Assembly (NCBI RefSeq): GCF_019929225.1
Contig: NZ_JAHZPA010000005.1
Coordinates: 122,334-186,333, forward strand
Origin: Streptococcus sanguinis
GTDB taxonomy: Bacteria > Bacillota > Bacilli > Lactobacillales > Streptococcaceae
Reading direction: 5' to 3'
DNA: 64,000 nt
Under the pieces are notes generated by a model, which was not told the DNA's origin, did no database searches, and worked only from the letters and a program-made list of their open reading frames with translations. Made by a program: the position numbers and the translations under genes. Of this stretch, positions 48,539 to 55,985 are shown piece after piece (position 1 is the stretch's first letter; each line of letters begins with the position of its first letter).

Positions 48539-49387
48539 ATGAAACCAAAACTTGCCCGCTTTGCCCAAGCTCCGGCTCTGGTCTGTCCACTCTGCCAGCA
48601 AAGCTTAGCTATGGAAGAAAACAGCCTCAAGTGTCTTAATCGCCATTCCTACGACATCGCCAAATTCGGTTATGTCAATCTAGCTCCCCAGGTCAAACAA
48701 GCTAGAGACTATGACAAAACGAGCTTTCAAAATAGAAAAGTCATCTTGGAAGCCGGCTTTTATCAGCATATCCTAGATGAGTTGCAGGATCTGCTGCAGA
48801 CCCTGCCTGAAGAACAGACCATTCTAGACGTCGCTTGCGGAGAGGGCTACTATGCTCGAAAAATTCAGGAAAAATTCCCCAACAAAGAAATTTACGCTTT
48901 TGATTTATCCAAAGATTCCATCCAGTTAGCTGCAAAAAGTGATCAGAGCCTGACTGTAAAATGGTTCGTCGGGGATTTGGCACACTTACCCGTTCAGGAT
49001 CAAAGCATGGATGTCTTGCTGGACATCTTCTCACCAGCTAATTACCATGAATTTCAGAGAGTATTGAAAAAAGAGGGACTTATCATTAAAGTCATCCCAA
49101 CAGAAAATCATCTGAAAGAAATTCGTCAAAAAGTTGCTCAATATCTGGACAAGAAAGATTATTCTAATCAACATATCATCCAGCATTTCCGGAAACACTT
49201 TACCATCCTATCTAAAAAGACCGTAGAATCAACTCATGCCCTGCATTCTGAGGAGAAAACTGCCCTGCTGCAGATGACTCCTTTACTCTTTCATGTTGAA
49301 AAAAATCTAATCAATTGGGAGCAGCTTACACATGCCACCATTTCAGCCGAGATTCTTATCGGAAAACTAAAACAAGAAAAAATCTAA
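48539..49387 (+). CDS. rlmA: 23S rRNA (guanine-N1)-methyltransferase, RlmA(II)-like
   Basis: 282 residues from ATG 48539; an in-frame ATG at 48482 sits against the tyrS terminator and is unlikely. An N-terminal zinc site is visible (LVCPLCQQSL with CLNRHSYD), followed by the SAM domain (TILDVACGEGYYARKI, IYAFDLSKDSIQLAA, QDQSMDVLLDIFSPANY). This is the RlmA/TlrB arrangement; Gram-positive members methylate G748 of 23S rRNA, which affects macrolide and telithromycin binding. The exact position is inferred from taxonomy. Confidence 0.88.
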   Translation: MKPKLARFAQAPALVCPLCQQSLAMEENSLKCLNRHSYDIAKFGYVNLAPQVKQARDYDKTSFQNRKVILEAGFYQHILDELQDLLQTLPEEQTILDVACGEGYYARKIQEKFPNKEIYAFDLSKDSIQLAAKSDQSLTVKWFVGDLAHLPVQDQSMDVLLDIFSPANYHEFQRVLKKEGLIIKVIPTENHLKEIRQKVAQYLDKKDYSNQHIIQHFRKHFTILSKKTVESTHALHSEEKTALLQMTPLLFHVEKNLINWEQLTHATISAEILIGKLKQEKI

Positions 49388-49429
49388 GCTCCTTTCAGTA
49401 AAAAACGCTGTTATAACAGCCATTTTAAA

Positions 49430-49457
49430 AACGCAGACAGGACTGTCTGCGTTATTT
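49430..49457. terminator. Bidirectional terminator between rlmA and msmK
   Basis: AACGCAGACAG-GA-CTGTCTGCGTT, a perfect 11-bp stem between convergent genes. The T run is weak on the plus side; there is an A-rich flank on the other. Confidence 0.75.
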
Positions 49458-49470
49458 GTTTATCAACTGA

Positions 49471-50601
49471 TTAATAGACTGTCTTCTCTGTCTCTGGATC
49501 AAAGAAGTGCGCTTTATTGAGGTCAAATCCTAGGTCAATACCTGCACCAGTTTCTAGGTAATCCCGTGAATCCACACGCGCTACAAACTCACTAGAACCC
49601 ACTTGGCAGTAGAGGTGGGACTCTGCTCCCAGCAATTCTGAAACAGAAATCTTAGCATGGACAACTGAATTCGGGAAAGTTTCCAAGAAAGCAGCTTCCG
49701 CATTAACATCCTCTGGACGAATACCGAAGATCAGTTCCTTGCCCTCGTAACCTTTCTCCCGCAGAACCTTGAGAGCTCCTTCAGGTACCGTCAAGCGCAG
49801 ACCTTCTGCGACAATCTCATTCCCTTCAAGCTTAACTGGGATGAAGTTCATAGCTGGGCTACCAATGAAGCCGGCAACAAACTTATTAACTGGGTTGTTG
49901 TAGACTTCCTGCGGTGTACCAATCTGCTCCACCCGTCCAATCGTTCCAGTTCCAGCAGGATTCTTGGTCGCTGACATGATAACGATACGATCCGCCAGAG
50001 TCATAGCTTCAGTCTGGTCATGGGTAACATAAATAGTTGTTGCACCGATACGGCGGTGAATCTTGGCAATCTCCGCCCGCATAGAAACACGCAGCTTCGC
50101 ATCCAAGTTAGACAGAGGCTCATCCATAAGGAAAACCTTTGCATCTCGAACGATTGCGCGTCCCATAGCTACCCGCTGACGCTGACCACCAGATAAATCA
50201 GCTGGCTTACGCTGCAAGAATTCCTTCAAGCCCAGAATTTCTGCTGCTTCATTGACCCGTTTTTCAATATCTTCCTTGCTGTACTTGCGTAGCTTGAGAC
50301 CAAAAGCCATGTTGTCGTAGACAGTCATGTGCGGATAAAGGGCATAGTTCTGGAAGACCATGGCGATGTCACGGTCTTTTGGTGCCACATCATTGACCAC
50401 TGTACCGTCAATAGAGGCAGTTCCTTCTGTGATGTCCTCAAGACCCGCAATCATACGCAGCGTAGTTGATTTTCCGCAACCAGACGGACCAACAAAGACG
50501 ATAAATTCCTTGTCCTTGATATCTAGATTGAAGTCTTCCACTGAATAGTGGTCGCTGTTGGGATATTTTTTATAGATATTTTTCAGATTTAATTCGACCA
50601 T
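49471..50601 (-). CDS. msmK: Sugar ABC transporter ATP-binding protein MsmK/MalK
   Basis: 376 residues. Walker A VGPSGCGKSTTLRMI, Q-loop MVFQNYALYPHM, signature LSGGQRQRVAMGRAIV, Walker B VFLMDEPLSNLDAK, H-loop TIYVTHDQTEA, then a C-terminal MalK-type regulatory OB domain from about 245. No permease or binding-protein genes adjoin it, consistent with the streptococcal habit of one shared ATPase (MsmK) energising several carbohydrate importers. The promoter has a cre site, so CcpA control is likely. Confidence 0.93.
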   Translation of the reverse strand: MVELNLKNIYKKYPNSDHYSVEDFNLDIKDKEFIVFVGPSGCGKSTTLRMIAGLEDITEGTASIDGTVVNDVAPKDRDIAMVFQNYALYPHMTVYDNMAFGLKLRKYSKEDIEKRVNEAAEILGLKEFLQRKPADLSGGQRQRVAMGRAIVRDAKVFLMDEPLSNLDAKLRVSMRAEIAKIHRRIGATTIYVTHDQTEAMTLADRIVIMSATKNPAGTGTIGRVEQIGTPQEVYNNPVNKFVAGFIGSPAMNFIPVKLEGNEIVAEGLRLTVPEGALKVLREKGYEGKELIFGIRPEDVNAEAAFLETFPNSVVHAKISVSELLGAESHLYCQVGSSEFVARVDSRDYLETGAGIDLGFDLNKAHFFDPETEKTVY

Positions 50602-50649
50602 AATAAGCCCCTTCTTTTGAATAAAAATATTTTATTTTAAGCTCTCGTT

Positions 50650-50701
50650 TGCAAAGCGCTTTCACATTGTCCATTATATCGTTTTTTTTTGACTTTTTCA
50701 A
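50650..50701 (-). promoter_or_regulatory. msmK promoter with cre site
   Basis: TTGAAA (50701-50696), 17 bases, TATAAT (50678-50673). Just downstream lies TGAAAGCGCTTTGCA (50664-50650), a near-perfect palindromic CcpA operator placed at about +5 to +20. A weaker cre-like sequence (TGCAAACGTTTTAC) lies upstream at about 50711-50724. Confidence 0.78.
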
Positions 50702-50748
50702 GCACTTTTAGTAAAACGTTTGCATAATTTTTGAAAATTTTTTCCATC

Positions 50749-50772
50749 AAAAAAAGAGACCAAGTGGCCCCT
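50749..50772 (-). terminator. Terminator of the LPXTG protein gene
   Basis: GGGGCC-ACTT-GGTCTC (with G-U pairs) followed by seven T on the minus strand. Confidence 0.7.
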
Positions 50773-50779
50773 TTAAAAC

Positions 50780-53173
50780 TTATCCTTCTTTTTTTCTACT
50801 ACGGAGTGACAATCCAGCTGCGCCTAAAGCGCTGATAACTCCTGCAACTGTGAGAAGAGCATTAGAAGCTTGACCCGTATGCGGCAAAACTGACGTACCA
50901 CTCCTACTTTCCATGTTTTTAAGCTGAGCTGGCTGGGTGACCTTAGCTAATGAAGACTGCTCTTGTACTGATTTGGCCCCATCAACTGCTGGCAAAATAC
51001 CGCTAGTTACTTGGTAAGCAGGTAAAGCATCAGCTACTGCTGCGTCAGTAGCATTGACACCGCCGGTAAATTCCGGAAGAGCCGCCATCTGAGGAGCGCT
51101 GTCCGGATGTGCACTCCTGACTGATGGCTGAACGCCAGCATCATAGGTGTTATTTTCTGTCATAGTTGGCTCTGAATCATTGACGCCTCCACTAAATTCA
51201 GGTCGTGTTGCTGTTGGTGCTTCTGAATCACTAACATTTCCACTGAATTCTGGTTGTACTGAAGACTGCGGAGCTGTATCGGGATGAGTTCCAACTTCAT
51301 GGCTAGACAAATCATATTCCGACGCCGTTGCTGTTGCTGGCTCAGAGTCGCTGACTCCTCCACTAAATTCAGGCCGTGTTGCTGTTGGTGCTTCTGAATC
51401 ATTTAAATTTCCACTAAATTCTGGTTGTACTGAAGACTGCGGAGCTGTATCGGGATGAGTTCCAACTTCATGGCTAGACAAATCATATTCCGACGCCGTT
51501 GCTGTTGCCGGTTCAGAGTCGCTAACTCCTCCACTAAATTCTTGCCTAGCTTCCTGTGGTGAATCACTTGGAATAGAAGAAGCTGGCTCAGCTTTAGCAG
51601 CATTCTTGACAATCGCTTCTAGATTTTCAAGAGCTTTTGTCTGCTCAGCAGCAATCTGTTCCTGCAGCTTCTCTGCTTTTTCAGCACTGTCTACACTATC
51701 ATCTAGCTGCGCAATAGCATCTGTCACCGTCTTTAATACTGCTAGAATCTTTTCTTTAGCTTGCTTTTTATCGAGTTCTGAAAGTCTTTGATGATGTTCA
51801 ATTGCTTCAATCTGCTTGTCGACTTCTTCTTCAAGCTCATCTAAAACCAAATCTTTGCCAACTGGATGAATCGTGTCCAAGCTAGCAATTCCAGCTTCCT
51901 CAATTCTCTCTAGTTCCTCTTCAGTATCAGCCTTTTCAAGCGCTCTTTTCGCATCTGCTAGAGTTGCTTCCGCTTCAGCTTTAGCTGTAGCCCGTTCTGC
52001 ATCTGACAGATTCGGGTTGCTCCGTAAGTCTGCTAGCTTATCAGACAGAGCAAGATCTAGTTTCAGTCCAGTTGTAACTTTCAGCAAACCTTGCTTTTCT
52101 GCCGCTACCTGTTCTTGAATTTTTTCAGCATCATCAGGACTTTCAACCCAGGCATTATAAGCTGCAATTGCTTTTTGAGCTATGGCTGCTGCATCTTCAA
52201 TTTTCTTTTTCGCTGCAGCTTTTTCCTCAGCAGAAAGACTTTGACTCTTCTCAACAGCCTCGATAGTAGCTGTTTTTTCTTCCTGAATTTCTTTTAAGAA
52301 CTGCTCTTTGCCAATAGGGTGAATCTTGGCTAAGCGGGCTATAGCTGTTTCTTTTTCCCGGTCATAGACTTCCTGAGAATCTGCTCCTTCAATAGCCTTC
52401 TTGGCTGCTTCCACCACCTGCTCTATCTCGCCTCTAACTGCTTTCTTTTCTGCTTCTGAAAGATTAGGATTTGCTTCCAAGTCAGCTAATTTGGCAGCCA
52501 GAGTGAAATCTACGGTTGAACTTGCTATAAATTTGAAAAACTTATCTTCCTCGGTTACTGCCTGCTCTTGAATCACTTCCGCCTGCTCTGCTGTTGCTGC
52601 ATTAACATCTAATTTCTGAATTGCATCCTCTGCTTCTGCAGCCTTCTTCCTTACAGACTCTTGGAAGCTTTTCTTTTGCTCCTCAGGCAATAAATCGCTA
52701 CTATCTACAAGTTTGTCAAACTCTGCTTTCCCATTTTGGATTTCATCTAGAAGTAAATCTTTGCCGACTGGATTGATAGAGTTGATGTCTGCCAATCCAT
52801 CTTCTTTAGCTTGATCAATCCTTTCTTTATCCTCAGCTGCGGCAATTTCATTCTGAGCCTTTGCAGCTGTTTGATTGACTTCGTCCTTAGCTGCTGCAAG
52901 CTCCTCATCTGACAAATTTGGATTATTCCCAAGATCTGTCACTTTCTCAGCCAGAAATGTGCCTACTTCCTTGTTAGCCGCCTCCCTAACCGTTGTCAAA
53001 TCCTGATTTACTGGCGATGCAACAACTGGGTTCTCTACTGCATTTGCCACTGGCTGTTCCTCATCCGCCGCCACCAAACTGTGACCCAAAAACAGAGCAC
53101 AAATAAGGACTGACCCAACACCTAAAACAGACTTCCGAATAGAATATCGCAAAACTTTTTCTGTTCTTTTCAT
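50780..53173 (-). CDS. LPXTG-anchored repetitive surface protein with YSIRK signal
   Basis: 797 residues. YSIRKSVLGVGS secretion signal at 10-21, cleavage near residue 36. Residues 50 to about 520 hold three copies of a roughly 145-residue helical, charged repeat marked by NPNLS and HP(I/V)GK (NPNLSDEELAAAKDEV, NPNLSEAEKKAVRGEI, NPNLSDAERATAKAEA), resembling DUF1542/FIVAR-type stalks. Next comes a Ser/Thr/Glu/Pro region with two near-identical 57-residue repeats around PEFSGG and PEFSGN. LPHTG at 763-767, a hydrophobic helix and an RSRKKEG tail complete a sortase A signal. Probably an adhesin or stalk; the ligand is unknown. Confidence 0.9.
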   Translation of the reverse strand: MKRTEKVLRYSIRKSVLGVGSVLICALFLGHSLVAADEEQPVANAVENPVVASPVNQDLTTVREAANKEVGTFLAEKVTDLGNNPNLSDEELAAAKDEVNQTAAKAQNEIAAAEDKERIDQAKEDGLADINSINPVGKDLLLDEIQNGKAEFDKLVDSSDLLPEEQKKSFQESVRKKAAEAEDAIQKLDVNAATAEQAEVIQEQAVTEEDKFFKFIASSTVDFTLAAKLADLEANPNLSEAEKKAVRGEIEQVVEAAKKAIEGADSQEVYDREKETAIARLAKIHPIGKEQFLKEIQEEKTATIEAVEKSQSLSAEEKAAAKKKIEDAAAIAQKAIAAYNAWVESPDDAEKIQEQVAAEKQGLLKVTTGLKLDLALSDKLADLRSNPNLSDAERATAKAEAEATLADAKRALEKADTEEELERIEEAGIASLDTIHPVGKDLVLDELEEEVDKQIEAIEHHQRLSELDKKQAKEKILAVLKTVTDAIAQLDDSVDSAEKAEKLQEQIAAEQTKALENLEAIVKNAAKAEPASSIPSDSPQEARQEFSGGVSDSEPATATASEYDLSSHEVGTHPDTAPQSSVQPEFSGNLNDSEAPTATRPEFSGGVSDSEPATATASEYDLSSHEVGTHPDTAPQSSVQPEFSGNVSDSEAPTATRPEFSGGVNDSEPTMTENNTYDAGVQPSVRSAHPDSAPQMAALPEFTGGVNATDAAVADALPAYQVTSGILPAVDGAKSVQEQSSLAKVTQPAQLKNMESRSGTSVLPHTGQASNALLTVAGVISALGAAGLSLRSRKKEG
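51189..51531 (-). repeat. Tandem 171-bp repeats in the LPXTG gene
   Basis: Two adjacent 171-base units (51189-51359 and 51360-51531, approximately) are almost identical at the DNA level and encode 57 residues each (PEFSGGVSDSEPATATASE and following). The first bases of a third unit follow. The near identity points to recent duplication and likely copy-number variation between strains. Confidence 0.85.
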
Positions 53174-53528
53174 CTTTTTCTCCTCTGAACATATTTTATT
53201 ATCCTAATCAGTAACCCTTAATAAAAAGTCCAGTCAAACCTCCCATAAATCTTTCAGATTTGGTAATTTTTAAACTACACTTTCTATTTGACTTCTGATA
53301 AGATTTTTTATTATTTTATCATATTAACCTTTTAAAATAAAACAATTATCGGCTTGATTTATGTACATTAATTGTAAAATTGTCCAGTTTTTAAATAGAC
53401 ACGATGTCTAGAAATCAAACTAAAATTTTTCCATTTAACAATGTGTAAACTTTTTTAGTAAAAATTCTGGGCTATTTTCTAGCTTATTTCAGACAGAAAA
53501 AGTAAAATGGTATAGGAGGGATAAAATT
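53174..53528. promoter_or_regulatory. Divergent control region between the surface protein and the first TetR gene
   Basis: 355 AT-rich bases holding the leaders of two divergent genes. I see a perfect inverted repeat TAGACA-CGA-TGTCTA (53396-53410) and two copies of GTCCAGT (about 53228 and 53382). TGTCCAAT (reverse strand) recurs upstream of the second TetR gene. These are candidate TetR operator elements; none is proven. TAGGAGGG (53514-53521) is the ribosome site of the TetR gene. Confidence 0.5.
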
Positions 53529-54131
53529 ATGGCTCTTAATACACGAGATAGGATTTTGGATGCATTTTTTGAATTAGCAGATAAACAGCCAGACAGGCTG
53601 CGTTTTACCTTTACAGAAATCGCTAAAGAAGCCGGTTTGTCAAGACAAGCCATTTACAAACGACACTTTAATAACACTACTGAAATTATCGAATACATTC
53701 GCCAAGATATGGTGAAGCAAGCCTTTGCTCCTAACTGGAATAGCAACAATGCTGAAGCGGGCTTAGATCCTTTCACCTTTTTGGCTCAAACGATTCTTCC
53801 CGCTATTTATGAGCAACGCCAACGCATTAAAATATTATATACTAGTTCTGTCGATCCCTTGTGGAGCGATTTTATTACTGCCAGTTACAAGGACTGGATC
53901 GAGCAGAATTTAAATCTTGACCACCAAAAATTAGGTATTCCTGAAGACCTGGCCAATCAACTGCTGGCCGGCTGGATTAGTTCTCTTATTGAGAATTGGA
54001 TCACTCAGGATGACCCCGTTCCTTGCAAGCAGTTCTCTAAGACATTTCTCAACCTTGTATCTTCACCCCTAACCAGCTTTGCTGCCTATGATAGTCCAGC
54101 TGGTCCTTCAAATAAAATTGTTATCGCATAA
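53529..54131 (+). CDS. TetR family regulator, copy 1
   Basis: 200 residues. N-terminal TetR helix-turn-helix: TRDRILDAFFELADKQPDRL, FTEIAKEAGLSRQAIYKRHF. The C-terminal ligand/dimer domain is not a class I recognise but is clearly shared with the next gene (LYTSSVDPLWSDFITASYKD here, LYTTAIDPFWSDYLSTFFTQ there). Own ribosome site and terminator. Divergent from the wall-anchored protein gene, which makes that gene a candidate target. Confidence 0.88.
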   Translation: MALNTRDRILDAFFELADKQPDRLRFTFTEIAKEAGLSRQAIYKRHFNNTTEIIEYIRQDMVKQAFAPNWNSNNAEAGLDPFTFLAQTILPAIYEQRQRIKILYTSSVDPLWSDFITASYKDWIEQNLNLDHQKLGIPEDLANQLLAGWISSLIENWITQDDPVPCKQFSKTFLNLVSSPLTSFAAYDSPAGPSNKIVIA

Positions 54132-54161
54132 CCAACTAGAAGAAAAACAGAGAAATGACAG

Positions 54162-54194
54162 AACCGGTCCTTGTAAGGGAAGACTGGTTTTTTA
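54162..54194 (+). terminator. Terminator of the first TetR gene
   Basis: AACCGGTC-CTTGTAAGGGAA-GACTGGTT followed by TTTTAA. Confidence 0.75.
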
Positions 54195-54343
54195 ATATTT
54201 TTATATTAAATTTTAAAAATAATTGGACATTTCCTCTATAAAGTGTTATCATTTTAGTTGACAAGCGGTAAACTATTTTGTTGGAATTTGCTCTGTTTTT
54301 AGACAAACCAGCAAGAACTTAATAAAAAAGAAGGAAGGTACTT

Positions 54344-54916
54344 ATGCCCCAAGATACTCGAGACAAAGTCGTTAATGCCTTAATTGAGCTGGCAGAGCAA
54401 AATCCTGAAAAGTCTTATTTTACTTTTTCAGAGATTGCAAAACAAGCTGGTCTATCGCGCCAGGCTATCTATAAAAAGCATTTTAGTAATGTTGAAGACA
54501 TTATCCAATACATCCGCCAGACAATTATGACTCCGTTTTTGCCCCTGTATGAAAGCTACGAAGAAGGAAATGGAGAAAATCCGTTCTGTTTCTTTGCCCA
54601 ACATATGATTCCTACCCTTTATGAACATAGGAAATGGATGAAGGTGCTCTATACTACAGCTATCGATCCTTTCTGGAGTGACTATCTATCTACCTTCTTC
54701 ACTCAGTGGGTCGTGCAAAATTTAGAAATTGACTCTAAAAAATTGGGAATTCCAAAAGAAATGGCTACGGAAATTGTTGTTAGATGGATTAACTCCCTCA
54801 TTGAAATTTGGATTATCAAAGAAGATCCTATGCCAGCAGAGGATTTCGCCAAGCTCTTCCTGAATGTGATTTCAACCCCTATGGATCAGTTTATAACACC
54901 TCACAGTGAATCCTAA
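54344..54916 (+). CDS. TetR family regulator, copy 2 (paralogue of copy 1)
   Basis: 190 residues, alignable with the previous gene over the full length: SEIAKQAGLSRQAIYKKHFS against TEIAKEAGLSRQAIYKRHFN in the recognition helix, and KKLGIPKEMATEIVVRWINS against QKLGIPEDLANQLLAGWISS in the C-terminal domain. The recognition helices are nearly identical, so both may bind the same operator. A possible promoter is TTGGAC (54223-54228), 18 bases, TATCAT (54247-54252). AAGGAAGG precedes the ATG. Confidence 0.88.
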   Translation: MPQDTRDKVVNALIELAEQNPEKSYFTFSEIAKQAGLSRQAIYKKHFSNVEDIIQYIRQTIMTPFLPLYESYEEGNGENPFCFFAQHMIPTLYEHRKWMKVLYTTAIDPFWSDYLSTFFTQWVVQNLEIDSKKLGIPKEMATEIVVRWINSLIEIWIIKEDPMPAEDFAKLFLNVISTPMDQFITPHSES

Positions 54917-54933
54917 TTCAACTCAAAATTATG

Positions 54934-54963
54934 AAGCCCACCTAATTTAGGCAGGCTTTTTTT
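54934..54963 (+). terminator. Terminator of the second TetR gene
   Basis: AAGCC and GGCTT with inner CCTAATTTAGG pairing, followed by seven T. Confidence 0.8.
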
Positions 54964-54989
54964 GTCTGTAAAATTTCTTACTCTCCCAA

Positions 54990-55019
54990 AGAAAAGAGAG
55001 CAGATAGTCTTCTGCTCTC
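54990..55019 (-). terminator. Terminator of the lipoprotein gene
   Basis: GAGAGCAGA-AGACTA-TCTGCTCTC followed by TTTTC on the minus strand. Confidence 0.8.
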
Positions 55020-55058
55020 GTCAACATATAAGCTATAAAATTAAGCACCAAGCTTCGT

Positions 55059-55628
55059 TTAATCTACTCGATAATAGAAGCTGCCTTGTTCGTCAAAGCT
55101 ATTCAGGCCAACTCCTGTCCAGATTCTGTCTTGGCCAGCATCGGAGTTGTCTGTAAAGTTTTCCTTGTCTGCGACCTTAACTCCCTTAGGAAGAAACTCA
55201 ATCAGAAAACCACCGCTTTCTCCGCCGTAGACACCGCCAGCAGCAGTGCCATAGTCTGTCAGAGAAGCTCCATACAATTCATAACCACTTGAAACCAAGC
55301 CCTTATCATCAAAAACAAGCTGGTTACCAGAAGCATCCTGCCAGGTTCCTTTAACGCTAGCATAATTACCATTTGCAAGTGCTGAAATGTCCATCGTTTC
55401 CTTCTTTTCCTTGGTTTTTTCTGTGCTCGCACTCTCTGAGCTAGCGCTGCTAGCAGCTGAAGATGCTGCTGCAGTTGATTGACTGGATGCCTGCTCCACA
55501 GAACTTGTTACCGAGCCCGTACTGCTAGCAGGCGTCTCTGATTGATTCGTAGCACTGCCCTTTGAACAAGCTGTCATAGCAAATAAAGCAGCTCCTGCTA
55601 GTAAAAAAGGTAAAGCTTTTTTCTTCAT
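55059..55628 (-). CDS. DUF6287-like lipoprotein
   Basis: 189 residues from ATG 55628. Lipoprotein signal with lipobox FAMTACSKG. A long Ser/Ala/Thr-rich linker (about 25-85) typical of wall-spanning lipoproteins is followed by a compact C-terminal domain (MDISALANGNYASVKGTWQD, GGVYGGESGGFLIEFLPKGV) that I recall as DUF6287. Function unknown. The reading to 55661 adds only a basic stretch without a ribosome site. Confidence 0.8.
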   Translation of the reverse strand: MKKKALPFLLAGAALFAMTACSKGSATNQSETPASSTGSVTSSVEQASSQSTAAASSAASSASSESASTEKTKEKKETMDISALANGNYASVKGTWQDASGNQLVFDDKGLVSSGYELYGASLTDYGTAAGGVYGGESGGFLIEFLPKGVKVADKENFTDNSDAGQDRIWTGVGLNSFDEQGSFYYRVD

Positions 55629-55746
55629 TTTTCTCCTCTTTCTCACAATAAGATAAATCATATGATTAGTAACATTATAGATTATTTTATCGCTTTTTAC
55701 AAGAAGAATTCTAGCAACTAGGCAGGAGCAAAACTACTGACTTTAT

Positions 55747-55965
55747 TCATTCAGCTTCTGCCACATCCAGAACCCTGTAGATTGTTTTTGCCAGAGCTGC
55801 TTCATAATCAGATGCACCGTAAGGCTTATCAGTCGTGACTTGGGCTGTCTGCTGTTCTAAGTCCACAACCACATCTGACACTCCCTCCATAGACAGGAAG
55901 TGCTGGGTGACGTGTTTGACACAATTTTGACAAGATAAATTTTCTAACTGAATTGTTTGTTTCAT
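55747..55965 (-). CDS. copZ: Copper chaperone CopZ (heavy-metal-associated domain)
   Basis: 72 residues, one HMA domain. The metal site is LSCQNCVKHV; the usual MxCxxC methionine is replaced by Leu-Ser. It is the last gene of copYAZ, 20 bases after copA. It should shuttle Cu(I) in the cytoplasm, to CopA or to the repressor. The variant motif and the end VLDVAEAE are slightly unusual for CopZ but the context is clear. Confidence 0.85.
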   Translation of the reverse strand: MKQTIQLENLSCQNCVKHVTQHFLSMEGVSDVVVDLEQQTAQVTTDKPYGASDYEAALAKTIYRVLDVAEAE

Positions 55966-55985
55966 AGATTCATTCCTCCGTATAT

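Noticed and set aside
51160..51612. Two minus-strand frames of 69 and 80 codons in the surface-protein gene
   Set aside because: They are alternative frames of the 171-bp repeats and repeat the same peptide; no ribosome site.
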